From positions 151,363 through 215,362 of the forward strand of contig NZ_JAMOIM010000010.1 of assembly GCF_026130545.1 (NCBI RefSeq): 64,000 nucleotides of DNA, in the 5' to 3' direction. Shown piece by piece: positions 1-9,486 of this stretch. The first letter of the stretch is position 1, and every line of letters starts with the position of its first letter. The notes beneath the pieces were generated by a model, which saw only the letters and a program-made list of their open reading frames with translations, ran no database searches and was not told the DNA's origin. The stretch is from Lichenifustis flavocetrariae. Lineage in GTDB: Bacteria > Pseudomonadota > Alphaproteobacteria > Rhizobiales > Beijerinckiaceae. Made by a program: the position numbers and the translations under genes.

Positions 1-2152
1 GCGACAGCGCGGCAAGCGTGAAGGGCTTGGGCAGTCGCGCGAGCTGCGAAAGCTCGACCTCCGATAATTCCGCGAAGCCGCTGGCCAGAACGATCGGCAG
101 GCCTGGACGCAGGGTTCTGATCCGCGACGCGAGTTCGATGCCCGTCATGCCCGGCATCACATGATCCGTGATCACGAGGTCGATGGCGGTTCCGGCGCTG
201 ATGACCGCGACGGCCTCGTCTCCCGAACGGGCCTCGATGACGTGATGGCCGAGATCATCCAGCATCGCCGCTGTTCCGGCCAGGACCAATGGATCGTCAT
301 CGACGAGAAGCACACGGCAGGGACGGATCGACGTCTCACGGTGGGCCATCGCCGGCACTGGTGCGGCTTCTGCTTCACCTACGGCTTGCGGCAACCACAA
401 TTCGACGGTCGTGCCGTGGCCGGGCTCGCTGTCGATGCGCAGCGTGCCCCCGGCCTGCGCCGCAAGTCCATGCACCATCGCAAGCCCGAGCCCCGTCCCT
501 TTGCCGACCGGCTTTGTCGTGAAGAACGGCTCCGCTGCCCGCGTGAGGGTCGCGGCGTCCATGCCCACGCCCGTGTCGGAGACGGCGAGCACAACGTAAC
601 GGCCCTCGGTAAGTGTCTGGGGGTTGCCAGGACCGAGGACCTCCTCGCGTCCCGAAATCACGATCGTTCCGCCCTTCGGCATGGCGTCGCGCGCGTTCAC
701 AACCAAATTCAAGAGCGCCATTTCGAGCTGGTTCGCATCGACTTGCGCCGAGGTGAGTCGGGCCGGGAAGCGGAGTTCCATCTTGATGGTCGAGCCGATC
801 GATCGCGCGAGCAGGTCCGCCATGCCTCGCACGAGACTGGTGACATCGACGGGTTCGAGCTTGAGGTCTTGGCGACGCGCGAAGGCGAGCATGCGTTGCG
901 TGAGGACGGCCCCGCGCTCCGTCCCTTCGATGGCGCGGTCGACGTACCGACGGAGACGCGAGTCCTCGGGCAGACGTGTGCTTAGAAGTTCGAGATTGCC
1001 CAGCACGACGCCAAGCAAATTGTTGAAGTCATGGGCGATCCCGCCCGTGAGCTGTCCGACCGCCTCCATCTTCTGGGCTTGCCGCAGCGCGCCCTCCACG
1101 GCCTCGCGTCGCGCCATCTCGCTCACGAGGCTGGCGCGCGCACGATCTTCTTCCCGCGCGGCCCGCAGGGCGAGCCATGTCACACCGCTCAGCGTGAGGG
1201 CGGCCAGGAGCGCGACGCCGCCATAGATGACCAGGTGCCCTCGCCAGCGGCCCAGCACGGACTCGGTACCGAGGCCATACCCCACATAGATCGGATAGGC
1301 GGCCAGCTTGCGATAGGCGGCAATACGTTCGACCTTGTCGACCGGCGAGGTATATGCGGTTGTGGTATTCGCGATGTGGGTCAGGATCGCCCGACTAAGG
1401 TCCGGGTCGCGGAGTCGATCGCTCTGGTCGCCGGAGAGCGCCGGGCTGCGGGCCAATACGGCGCCGTCGGAACGCACCAGCACCATCGTGTCGGCGGACG
1501 AACCGGAGAGGGTGCGGAAGAACGCCTCGAAATAGTCCAGCGACACTGAAATCGCGATGGCGCCCGCGAACTGGCCGTCCGGACTCGTGATGGCACGGGC
1601 GATATTGAGCTTGGGCGTCCCGCTAAAACGTCCCGTGACGGGCATTCCGACCGCCAGGCCGCTGATGTCGAGTTCCGAAGATCGGCTGCCACTGGCCGTC
1701 GGCACGGCCGGCGCACCGGCGGCATCCCGCAACGCGCGAAAATAATCGCGATCCATCACATTGCTGGACTGCACCGGAAAGTATCGGCTGTGCGCCGTAA
1801 CCTCGCCATTCGCATCCACCAGGAACAGCGAGCCGACCTGCCTCAGCTCGTGGTCGATGCCGGCGAGGTAGATGTGACGGGCGGCCTCGGACTCATCGGG
1901 AACAGCACGCAAATGTTCGGCGATCCGCGCGAAGATGAGTTCGTAAGCGTTGAACGCGGCCCCGGCATGCTGCTCCAGCACTTCGGCGGTCTTCTCGGCG
2001 CGCCGGGCCGCTTCGCCCATGAGCACCCGCCGTTCCTGCCAGGCGGCTCCTGCGAACAGCAATGCTGGCACGATGAGCGAAGCCGCCAGCAGCACGCGCA
2101 GAGGAGGCACGGTGCTGCTTCTCGACGGAGATGGATCGATGGCAGGGGACAT
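1..2152 (-). CDS. Hybrid sensor histidine kinase (Cache-like sensor, HisKA, HATPase, receiver), 3' end outside window
   Basis: Reading the minus strand from ATG at 2152 gives an open frame that runs off the left edge (about 717 codons visible). An in-frame TGA lies directly before the ATG, so the protein cannot start earlier. A membrane segment at about residues 20-38, a periplasmic Cache-like sensor to about 270 and a second membrane segment near 295-315 come first. Then follow an H-box (GGIAHDFNNLLG, His near 373), ATPase boxes NLVVNARDAM and GTGLGLAMVHGL, and a receiver domain from about 614 whose likely phosphoacceptor lies in VITDHVMPGM. It is a membrane-bound hybrid kinase; signal and partner are unknown. 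The domain reading is secure, the ligand is not. Confidence 0.88.
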   Translation of the reverse strand, partial: MSPAIDPSPSRSSTVPPLRVLLAASLIVPALLFAGAAWQERRVLMGEAARRAEKTAEVLEQHAGAAFNAYELIFARIAEHLRAVPDESEAARHIYLAGIDHELRQVGSLFLVDANGEVTAHSRYFPVQSSNVMDRDYFRALRDAAGAPAVPTASGSRSSELDISGLAVGMPVTGRFSGTPKLNIARAITSPDGQFAGAIAISVSLDYFEAFFRTLSGSSADTMVLVRSDGAVLARSPALSGDQSDRLRDPDLSRAILTHIANTTTAYTSPVDKVERIAAYRKLAAYPIYVGYGLGTESVLGRWRGHLVIYGGVALLAALTLSGVTWLALRAAREEDRARASLVSEMARREAVEGALRQAQKMEAVGQLTGGIAHDFNNLLGVVLGNLELLSTRLPEDSRLRRYVDRAIEGTERGAVLTQRMLAFARRQDLKLEPVDVTSLVRGMADLLARSIGSTIKMELRFPARLTSAQVDANQLEMALLNLVVNARDAMPKGGTIVISGREEVLGPGNPQTLTEGRYVVLAVSDTGVGMDAATLTRAAEPFFTTKPVGKGTGLGLAMVHGLAAQAGGTLRIDSEPGHGTTVELWLPQAVGEAEAAPVPAMAHRETSIRPCRVLLVDDDPLVLAGTAAMLDDLGHHVIEARSGDEAVAVISAGTAIDLVITDHVMPGMTGIELASRIRTLRPGLPIVLASGFAELSEVELSQLARLPKPFTLAALS

Positions 2153-2398
2153 TCAGGCCGGAGCACCATCTGGAACCTCATGTCTAGGGTGAGTAGATTC
2201 CTTGAGCAAGATCTTGTGGCCTGCGTGCTGCCTTTATTCGGGGGAGGTCGCCATGGGCTCGGTTGCCGCCGCAACGCGCGCTACCATCGAGGCATGATCC
2301 GTTGTGAACGATCCCGCTGCGAAACGGTTGTCAGAAGATGGGGCCGCGCTGTGCCCCACCGCTCACGCGTTGCCATCGCCACCAGGAGGAGACCCGAC

Positions 2399-2794
2399 AT
2401 GGTTGATGTCGTTTACAGGATCGTCGAACACGACGGGGGTTGGGCCTACAAAGCCGGCGATGTCTTTTCGGAAACATTTCCGACCCGGGAAGCCGCTCAG
2501 GCGACGGCCGATGCTGTCGCGGCCGAGCAGCGGGTGCCCGGCGAAGATGAGGCGATCTCGTGGGAGGACGAAGCCGGGCGGTGGCACGATGAGGTGGAAC
2601 GCGGCAGCGATCGGCCGCAGGCCCGGGTTGAGACGGACCCGATCTCCAACTCCGCATCGGTCGGCAGAGTGCCGCTTGCCTCAGGTCTCCGTTCGAGTGG
2701 GGTTGCAGACATTGGGATTACCCCACTTCTGACCCTCGCGGGCGCCGCAGCCGCAGGTTACCTGCTGGGCTCGATGCTGCAGCGCCGGACATAG
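2399..2794 (+). CDS. DUF2188-like small protein with C-terminal membrane segment
   Basis: The ATG at 2399 follows a strong ribosome-binding site (AGGAGGAG), although the frame is open much further upstream, so this start is preferred. The 131-residue product begins with a compact region (VYRIVEHDGGWAYKAGDVFS, then an acidic Trp-containing stretch) that resembles DUF2188 proteins, in which short repeats read a phrase such as W-x-V. The C-terminus (about residues 105-127) is a glycine/alanine-rich hydrophobic helix that could anchor it in the membrane. No function is known. It lies divergently from the hybrid kinase at 1-2152, so the two may share the 246-base gap as a regulatory region. Confidence 0.7.
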   Translation: MVDVVYRIVEHDGGWAYKAGDVFSETFPTREAAQATADAVAAEQRVPGEDEAISWEDEAGRWHDEVERGSDRPQARVETDPISNSASVGRVPLASGLRSSGVADIGITPLLTLAGAAAAGYLLGSMLQRRT

Positions 2795-2836
2795 AGGAGT
2801 TGGCGCCGGTCTGGGCGTTCCACAGAGCGCGTCAGA

Positions 2837-3037
2837 TCATCCCGCGGCCATGAATTTCGCGAAGGCCTCGAGGCCAGACCGTCGCGCTTCGACTTGTGAC
2901 GGAAACAGGTCGTCGCTGGCGATGATCGGCGTGCCCTTTCCGTATTGACGCAACTCCCAGGTGTAACCGATCCGAGGTTTGTCGGCGCGCAGCACAAGAA
3001 CCTCGATGTTCTTGAGAGTCCGTGGATCTGATGTCAT
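2837..3037 (-). CDS. Small conserved-looking hypothetical protein
   Basis: A 66-residue protein with the pattern of a small single-domain fold: a strand-rich start (IEVLVLRADKPRIGYTWELR), then TPIIASDDLFPSQVEARRSG and a helical tail. No signal peptide, membrane segment or catalytic motif can be seen. I do not recognise the family. It stands alone on the minus strand between the DUF2188-like gene and the methyltransferase, both on the plus strand. Codon use and composition match neighbouring real genes, which is why it is listed rather than treated as noise. Confidence 0.55.
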   Translation of the reverse strand: MTSDPRTLKNIEVLVLRADKPRIGYTWELRQYGKGTPIIASDDLFPSQVEARRSGLEAFAKFMAAG

Positions 3038-3172
3038 GACTCGACAATGGGCCTTGCCGCGCGTCCGTCAAGCAGGTCAAGGTTTGAATGGCCTCGATCT
3101 ACCCCAGGATGTCCCGTCCATGGCCGACCAGGCCGGTCACGTCGCCCTGCGACGACGAAAGTGAGCCGCAGC

Positions 3173-4075
3173 ATGACCGCTACCTCTTCCGCCGGCCCGG
3201 CCAATACCGACCAGATCGCCTATTGGAACAGTGTCGCGGGCGAGCGCTGGGCGCTTCTACAGGCGCGGATCGATGCCGTCTTCGCGCCTTTGACCGGCGC
3301 GGCTTTGGCGTTTGCCGCACCGAAATCGGAAGAGCGGGTCGTCGATATCGGCTGCGGTGCGGGTGCGACCGTGCTTGGACTGGCGCAGGCTGTCGGCGGT
3401 TCGGGCCATGTCCTCGGCGTCGATGTGTCGAAACCCATGTTGACGGTCGCGGAGCGGCGCGTCGCGGCCGAGACGCTGCCTCAAGCGACGCTGCTGCTCG
3501 CGGATGCTTCGACTCATACGTTCGCGCCGCGGACGTTCGACCTGGTCTTCTCCCGTTTCGGCGTGATGTTCTTCGCCGATCCTGTCGCGGCCTTCGCCAA
3601 TATCAGGACCGGGCTGGTGGACGGCGGCCGGCTCGCCTTCGCGTGCTGGCAGCCCCTCAAGGCCAACCCCTGGTTCGAAGTTCCCGTGGCAGCCCTTCGG
3701 CCCCTTCTGCCACCGGCACCGCCCGCCGATCCTTTGGAGCCGGGACCGTTCGCTTTCGCGGATGCCGATCGGGTGCGTGGCATTCTCGATGCGGCGGGGT
3801 TTGAAGACATCCGGATCGAGCCGCACCACACACGGATGAACCTCGGTAGTCCGACCGCGGCCCTCGATTTCCTCACGCAAGTGGGTCCGGCCTCGCGGGC
3901 TCTCGGTGACGCGGAGCCGGAGAACCGGCCGGCCCTGATCGACGCGGTACGATCTGCTCTCGCAAGCCATGATGGGCCGGACGGCATCGTCCTCGGCGGC
4001 GCCATCTGGCTCGTGTCCGCCCGCACGGCAGCTGTGGCTGGCGGCCAGCCGCGGGCACCGGGATCGACGGATTGA
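3173..4075 (+). CDS. Class I SAM-dependent methyltransferase
   Basis: The frame is open from 3047, but the protein aligned to the family starts with MTATSSAGPANTDQIAYWNS at 3173. This gives 300 residues. The SAM-binding motif I is VVDIGCGAGATVLGLA (about residues 57-72), followed by an acidic loop (LGVDVSKPML) and FDLVFSRFGVMFFADP, the motif IV region. This is the UbiE/Methyltransf_25-type fold, acting in the cytoplasm; the substrate cannot be told. The stop codon overlaps the TTG start of the next gene (TTGA), suggesting that both are translated together. Confidence 0.85.
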   Translation: MTATSSAGPANTDQIAYWNSVAGERWALLQARIDAVFAPLTGAALAFAAPKSEERVVDIGCGAGATVLGLAQAVGGSGHVLGVDVSKPMLTVAERRVAAETLPQATLLLADASTHTFAPRTFDLVFSRFGVMFFADPVAAFANIRTGLVDGGRLAFACWQPLKANPWFEVPVAALRPLLPPAPPADPLEPGPFAFADADRVRGILDAAGFEDIRIEPHHTRMNLGSPTAALDFLTQVGPASRALGDAEPENRPALIDAVRSALASHDGPDGIVLGGAIWLVSARTAAVAGGQPRAPGSTD

Positions 4076-5076
4076 AGGCGCGATCCAGCCAGTTCAGCCT
4101 ATGGCCGTCCCCCTGGAGAGCGAATGACGGTGGTCGCACGCTGTCCGGCGAGCACCTGCCTCGGGGCTATTACGGGCTTGTCTGGCGAATCAGCGGCGGC
4201 GACCAGGTTTGGCTGTGCGCGCTATCGGGGTTGATCGCGATCCTCAATACCGCGCCGATCGAGATCCAGCGCCGCGTCGTCGACCGCTCCCTCAAGGAAG
4301 GCAACTTCCACTCGCTCGGCTTCTTTGTCCTGGCCTATGCGTGTGTCGTGGTGCTGCAGGGGTCCCTCAAGCTCCTGTTCAACATCTATCGAAGCTGGGT
4401 TGCCGAACATGCCACCCGCAGCCTGCGCTCTTTCATCAACCGGCGCCAGGAAGGTGTGACCGGCGCACCAGCCGCGACGGCTGCGAGCGAAGGCACGGAT
4501 ATTTCCATGATCATTTCCGAGAGCGAGCCTGTGGGCGCGTTCATGGGAGAGTCGATCTCGGAAGTGGCCCTGCAGGCTGGAATCATGATCAGCGTGATCG
4601 GCTATCTCATTGTCCTGCAGCCCGTGATGGCCATCGTCATCGCCGCCGTCTTCCTTCCCCAATTCATCTTCGTCCCCTTGATGCAACGCGCGATCACCCG
4701 CCGTGCGGAAGAGCGGATCGCGACGCTCCGGTCCGCCAGCGCGGCCCTCGTGGGGGAGGAGGACGGGGAGACCAGACGCAAGGCCCAGGACGATCGTTTC
4801 GCCCACGTGTTCGACCTGAATATGGGCGTGTTCAAATTCAAGTTCACCATGAACTTCCTGACCAACCTCTGCCATCAACTCGGGATCGCCGGAATTCTGG
4901 GCATCGGCGGATGGTTCGTCGTGTCCGGCCGGACGCAGGTCGGCACGATCGTGGCGTTCATCTCAGGTCTGGCGACGATCAAGGATCCTTGGGACGACCT
5001 GACGACCTGGTATCAGAGCATGACAGTCACGCGCGCCCGATACAAACTCCTGTTCGACGCGCTCGCAACCGGCTAG
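4072..5076 (+). CDS. ABC exporter-type transmembrane domain protein without its own ATPase
   Basis: About 334 residues that read as one ABC type-1 exporter membrane domain: hydrophobic segments near residues 45-62, 82-102, 165-185, 187-207 and 273-292, and the conserved coupling-region style RAEERIATLRSASAALVGEE. The protein ends at FDALATG, just where a fused nucleotide-binding domain would begin, and no Walker motifs are present. The start is a TTG overlapping the methyltransferase stop codon. No ATPase gene lies nearby, so the partner is encoded elsewhere or this is a degraded half-transporter. The SbmA/BacA type was considered, but the sequence does not show its signature clearly. Confidence 0.72.
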   Translation: MKARSSQFSLWPSPWRANDGGRTLSGEHLPRGYYGLVWRISGGDQVWLCALSGLIAILNTAPIEIQRRVVDRSLKEGNFHSLGFFVLAYACVVVLQGSLKLLFNIYRSWVAEHATRSLRSFINRRQEGVTGAPAATAASEGTDISMIISESEPVGAFMGESISEVALQAGIMISVIGYLIVLQPVMAIVIAAVFLPQFIFVPLMQRAITRRAEERIATLRSASAALVGEEDGETRRKAQDDRFAHVFDLNMGVFKFKFTMNFLTNLCHQLGIAGILGIGGWFVVSGRTQVGTIVAFISGLATIKDPWDDLTTWYQSMTVTRARYKLLFDALATG

Positions 5077-5138
5077 GCGAAGCAGTAAGGGTGCCCCCGA
5101 ACCGCAGGATGCGAGACGCGATTCACCGGTCGCGTTGA

Positions 5139-8100
5139 TCATTCCGCCGCAATGGCGATCGGGCCTGCGGAGGCACGGTCATCGGACCGGTGCCTGTCGT
5201 CGTCCGCACCACCGACCAGACGGCCGAACCAGCGGGCGAGCGCCACCTGGCCGTCGTTCATCAGCACGAAGATGGCCGGCACGAAGACGAGCGACAGAAG
5301 CGTCGAGACGATCAGGCCGCCGATCACCGCGATGGCCATCGGGGACCGGAACTCGCCACCGATCCCGAACGCCATGGCGCTCGGGATCATCCCGGCCGCC
5401 ATCGCGATGGTGGTCATGACGATCGGCCGCGCGCGCTTGCGACCTGCGTCGATAATGGCCGCCGCCCGATCGACCCCCTCCTTCATCTCCTCGATCGCGA
5501 GGTCGACCAGCATGATGGCGTTCTTGGTGACGACGCCCATCAGCATGAGGATGCCGATGACGACCGGCATCGAGATCGGCTTTTGGAAGATCAGAAGGCC
5601 GAGGATCGCGCCGCCGATCGACAAGGGCAGCGAGAACAGGATGGTCAGTGGCTGCAGCACGCTGCCGAACAGGAGCACGAGCACCGCCAGCACCATCATC
5701 AGGCCGGTGCCCATCGCCATGGCGAAGCCCGAAAAGACCTCGCTCATGATCTCGGCATCGCCGACCTGGCTGAGCGTCACGCCCGGCGGCAGGTTCTTGG
5801 CGGTCGGCAGCGCCATGGCCTGGCTGATCAACTCACCCAGCGCGTCGGACCCTTGCGTGTCGGCTTCGAGGGCGATGCGCACGGACCGGTCATAGCGCTC
5901 GATCGCGGTCGGGCCGCGGTTGAGCGACAGATCGGCCACAGCCTCCAGCGGCACGGCGCCGCCGCTCATCGTCGGCACCCGCAGGGTGCGCAGGAGCGCG
6001 ATGTCGCCCCGCGCCGCAGCCGGCAATTCGACCCGGATCGGCACCTGTCGTTCGCCGTCGGTGAATTTGGCGAGGTTGGCGCCGATGTCGCCGATCGTCC
6101 CGACCCGCACCGTCTGGGCGATCGCATTGGTCGAGACACCGAGGTCCGCCGCCTTGGCCGACCGTGGTTTGACCTGGATCTCTGTGCGGTCGAGCGGCGC
6201 GGTCGACATGACATTCACCAGGTGAGGAACGGTCGCCATTTCGCGCTGCAGGCGCGCGGCCGTCTCGGTCACGACAGCCTGGTTCGGCCCGCTGAGCACC
6301 AGCGCGATGTCGCGCTGGCCATTGTCCCGAATCGACCAGAAGCGAATGTCGGGCTGTTCGCGGAGAATCCCTCCGATGGCGATCTCGATCGCCTCCTGGG
6401 TCCGCTTGCGGTCGGCTTTGGGCGTCAGGTTGATGGTCAGTGTCGCGAGCCGGATTTCGAGCTTGGCGGGCAACAGGCGACCGCCGTCCACGAAGACCGA
6501 GGCGACTTCGGGGATGGTCTTGATCTTGCGCGCCAGTTCATCCGTGACGGCGCGCGTCTCTTCGAGCTTGGCCCCCGGCGGTAGTTCGACGGCGAACTGG
6601 GTGCGCGCATGATCCTCCTTGGGCAGGAAGCCGGAGGGCAGCAGGTTCACCGATGCGATCGAGCCTGCGAACAGGACGAGCCCGATGAACAGCGTCACGA
6701 ACTTGTGCCGCACCGAGGCCGTGACGAGCCGCAGGTAGGCCCGCATGATCCAGCCCTCGCGCGGTTCGGCATGCTGATGCGCCCGCATGAAATAGGCGGC
6801 GAGCAGCGGCGTCAGCAGGCGCGCCACCAGCAGCGAGAAGGTCACTGCGGCCGCGATCGTCAAACCGAACTGCTTGAAATATTGCCCCGCGATCCCGCCC
6901 ATGAAACTTACCGGCGCAAAGATCGCCACGATCGTCGCCGTGATGGCGATGACCGCGAGGCCGATTTCATCGGCCGCCTCCAGCGACGCCCGGTAGGGTG
7001 TCTTCCCCATCTTGACGTGGCGCGCGATATTCTCGATCTCGACGATCGCGTCATCGACCAGGATTCCGGTCACGAGCGTGATCGCGAGCAGGCTGACGAG
7101 GTTCAGCGAGAACCCCATCATCTGCATGGCCCAGAAGGTCGGCAGGATCGACAGCGGCAGGGCGATGGCGGCGATCAGGGTCGCGCGCCAGTCGCGCAGG
7201 AAGATCAACACGACCAGGATCGCGAGCCCGGCGCCTTCGAGAAGCCCGTGCATGGCGGAATCGTAGTTGCCGACCGTGTTGGTGACGGCCGAGTCGATGG
7301 CCGTAAACATCACACCGGGATTCTTGGCCTTGAGCTCGGCCATTTTGTGCGACACGGCCTCGGCCACCGAGGCGTCGCTCGCCCCCGAAGCGCGTGAGAT
7401 CGCGAGCCCGATCACCGGCTGCCCATCGAGCCGGGCGAAGGTGCGGGGCTCCTCGGCCGTGTCGGAAAGTTTCGCGAGATCGGCCAACCGCACCTTGCGG
7501 CCGCCGGGCAGAATGATGGAGGTCGCGCCGAGCGTGTCGAGGCTCTGCGCGCCGGCCAGCGTGCGGACCGACTGTTCCTGGCCGAACAACTCGCCGCGCC
7601 CGCCCGCCATGTCGGCGCTGGTCAGGAGCAGTTGCGCGTTCACGTCGGCCGCCGTAATGCCGAGCGCCATGAGCCGGTCGGGATCGAGTTCGACGCGGAT
7701 CTCGCGATTGACGCCGCCGAGACGCTCGACGCTGCCGACCCCGCGCACGCCCTGCAGCTGGCGCGCCACCACATCATCGACGAACCAGGAGAGCGCTTCG
7801 GGCGTCATGGCCGGGGCCGACACGCCGTAGACCACGATCGGCAGGCCCGCGACATCGATGCGCGACACGATGGGTTCATCGATCGTGCGGGGCAGTTCCG
7901 AGCGGATCTTGGCGATCGCGTCCTTCACGTCGTTGAGCGCGCGGTCGCTGTTGGTCTCGAGACGAAACTCGATCGTCGTGCTCGACACGCCTTCGCTGAT
8001 GGCCGACGTGATGTGCTTGACGCCGGCGACGCCCGCCACCGCATCCTCGACGCGCTTCGTCACCTGGGTCTGCAATTCCGTCGCGGCGGCGCCCGGCTCC

Positions 8101-8255
8101 GTGACCGCCACCGACACCAGGGGCAGGTCGATATTCGGGAACTGCGTAATCGGAAGGCTGCGGAACCCGACGAGACCGAGCACCAGCAGGATGGTGAACA
8201 GCACCAGCGACGGCACGGGATGCCGAATCGCCCAGGCGGAGACATTCAGGCGCAT
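5139..8255 (-). CDS. RND (HAE1 family) multidrug efflux permease
   Basis: A full-length 1038-residue inner-membrane pump of the AcrB/MexB superfamily. The N-terminus MRLNVSAWAIRHPVPSLVLF is the first membrane helix. The proton-relay aspartate pair is in GILVDDAIVEIENI (about residues 400-415), and the late repeat GVVTKNAIMLVD is also typical. Two large periplasmic loops follow helices 1 and 7. It would work with the membrane fusion protein encoded 43 bases upstream (8299-9486) and an outer-membrane channel not found here. Substrates are not readable from sequence. It is the last gene of a TetR-MFP-RND operon. Confidence 0.95.
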   Translation of the reverse strand: MRLNVSAWAIRHPVPSLVLFTILLVLGLVGFRSLPITQFPNIDLPLVSVAVTEPGAAATELQTQVTKRVEDAVAGVAGVKHITSAISEGVSSTTIEFRLETNSDRALNDVKDAIAKIRSELPRTIDEPIVSRIDVAGLPIVVYGVSAPAMTPEALSWFVDDVVARQLQGVRGVGSVERLGGVNREIRVELDPDRLMALGITAADVNAQLLLTSADMAGGRGELFGQEQSVRTLAGAQSLDTLGATSIILPGGRKVRLADLAKLSDTAEEPRTFARLDGQPVIGLAISRASGASDASVAEAVSHKMAELKAKNPGVMFTAIDSAVTNTVGNYDSAMHGLLEGAGLAILVVLIFLRDWRATLIAAIALPLSILPTFWAMQMMGFSLNLVSLLAITLVTGILVDDAIVEIENIARHVKMGKTPYRASLEAADEIGLAVIAITATIVAIFAPVSFMGGIAGQYFKQFGLTIAAAVTFSLLVARLLTPLLAAYFMRAHQHAEPREGWIMRAYLRLVTASVRHKFVTLFIGLVLFAGSIASVNLLPSGFLPKEDHARTQFAVELPPGAKLEETRAVTDELARKIKTIPEVASVFVDGGRLLPAKLEIRLATLTINLTPKADRKRTQEAIEIAIGGILREQPDIRFWSIRDNGQRDIALVLSGPNQAVVTETAARLQREMATVPHLVNVMSTAPLDRTEIQVKPRSAKAADLGVSTNAIAQTVRVGTIGDIGANLAKFTDGERQVPIRVELPAAARGDIALLRTLRVPTMSGGAVPLEAVADLSLNRGPTAIERYDRSVRIALEADTQGSDALGELISQAMALPTAKNLPPGVTLSQVGDAEIMSEVFSGFAMAMGTGLMMVLAVLVLLFGSVLQPLTILFSLPLSIGGAILGLLIFQKPISMPVVIGILMLMGVVTKNAIMLVDLAIEEMKEGVDRAAAIIDAGRKRARPIVMTTIAMAAGMIPSAMAFGIGGEFRSPMAIAVIGGLIVSTLLSLVFVPAIFVLMNDGQVALARWFGRLVGGADDDRHRSDDRASAGPIAIAAE

Positions 8256-8298
8256 CGGGTCGTCTCGATTTCGTGGAGGGTGGGCAGAACGCGGCGCG

Positions 8299-9486
8299 TC
8301 ATGGCGTCGGCGTCCCGGTTACGGCATCGGCGATCCGGACCGCATCGCCGGTGCGCAGGAACGGTCCCGCACGGGCGACGATCACGTCGCCGGCCGCGAG
8401 CCCGCTCGTGATCTCGACGAAGCCGCCGGCCGACAGGCCCGTCGCGACCTTGCGTTCATCGACATGCCCGTCCTTCACGACCAGGACCGACACGGCATTG
8501 TCGTTGCCATAGAGCAGCGACGCCACCGGCACCGCATTGCCGTTGTGGCGCGCGACCTCGACGGCGCCACGCGCAAAGGATCCGATGTGCAGCGCCGGCC
8601 CGGCATCGAGCTTCACGCGGATCTTGCCGAGCCGGCTCGCACGATCGACCTCAGGGTAGATCGCCCGGATATGACCGGTCGCCGTGACGCCGCCGTCGAC
8701 GGTCACGTTCGCGACGGCGCCGACCTTCAGCTCCCCGAGGACGCTCTCGGTCACGTCGCCTTCGAGTTCGATCCGGCCATGCGCGATCAAGTGAAACAAG
8801 GCTTCGCCGGATGTCGAGGCCGTCGCGCCCACGCGCGCCGCCCTGCGGCTGACGATGCCGTCGACCGGGGCCTTGATGTCCGTGCGGGCGGCGCGCAGCA
8901 GGAGATCGTCGCGCTGCGCCTTGGCCAAGGCCAGATCGGCTTCGGCGATTGTCAAGCCATTCTTCGCCGAAGCGAGCCGACCGGCCGCCGACCGAGCGGC
9001 CGAAACCCGCTGTTCCAACGTGGCTTCGGTCGAGTTACCCGATTTAATGAGGGTCTGCGCCCGGGTGAGCGCCTGCGCGGCTTCCTGCGCGGCCGCATCC
9101 GCCTGGTCGATGCCATCGCGGCCTTGCGCGATGGCGGCTTCGGCCCGTGCGATGGTGGCCGTGTTCTGGGCGATCTGCGTGTCGAGCATCTCGCGCGACA
9201 GGCGGGCCAGCACCTGACCCTTCTCGACATGGTCACCTTCCTCGACGAGGAGCTCGGTGATCCGAAGTCCATCGATTTCCGGCGCGACAAGCACTTCGTC
9301 GCGCGGCACGAGCGTGCCCGAAATCATCGCCTGTTCGACGATCTCGCGGGGTGCAACCTCAACGACGCTCACGACCGGAAGTGGCGGAGCTTCCAAGGCC
9401 CGCACAGGCCGAGCCGCACTGAGCGGCAGCGCCAAGCCGCAAACAGCCAGAACCAAGCCGCGCCGAATGAATGAAAGGGGCGTCAT
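8299..9486 (-). CDS. HlyD-family periplasmic adaptor (membrane fusion protein) of RND efflux system
   Basis: The ATG at 9486 overlaps the TGA of the upstream TetR gene (ATGA), which fixes the start although the frame continues upstream. The 395-residue product has a signal sequence (residues 1-31, ending near ARPVRALEA), a lipoyl/barrel-sandwich half (SGTLVPRDEVLVAPEIDG), a coiled-coil hairpin of alanine/glutamine-rich helices (about 115-200), and the second half-motif TDIKAPVDGIVSRR. It bridges the RND pump encoded next and an outer-membrane duct. Tight coupling to regulator and pump supports a single transcript. Confidence 0.93.
   Translation of the reverse strand: MTPLSFIRRGLVLAVCGLALPLSAARPVRALEAPPLPVVSVVEVAPREIVEQAMISGTLVPRDEVLVAPEIDGLRITELLVEEGDHVEKGQVLARLSREMLDTQIAQNTATIARAEAAIAQGRDGIDQADAAAQEAAQALTRAQTLIKSGNSTEATLEQRVSAARSAAGRLASAKNGLTIAEADLALAKAQRDDLLLRAARTDIKAPVDGIVSRRAARVGATASTSGEALFHLIAHGRIELEGDVTESVLGELKVGAVANVTVDGGVTATGHIRAIYPEVDRASRLGKIRVKLDAGPALHIGSFARGAVEVARHNGNAVPVASLLYGNDNAVSVLVVKDGHVDERKVATGLSAGGFVEITSGLAAGDVIVARAGPFLRTGDAVRIADAVTGTPTP

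Noticed and set aside
7858..9474. A 538-codon plus-strand frame across the RND pump and its adaptor
   Set aside because: Composition is that of a codon-complement shadow; the adaptor and pump on the minus strand are complete.
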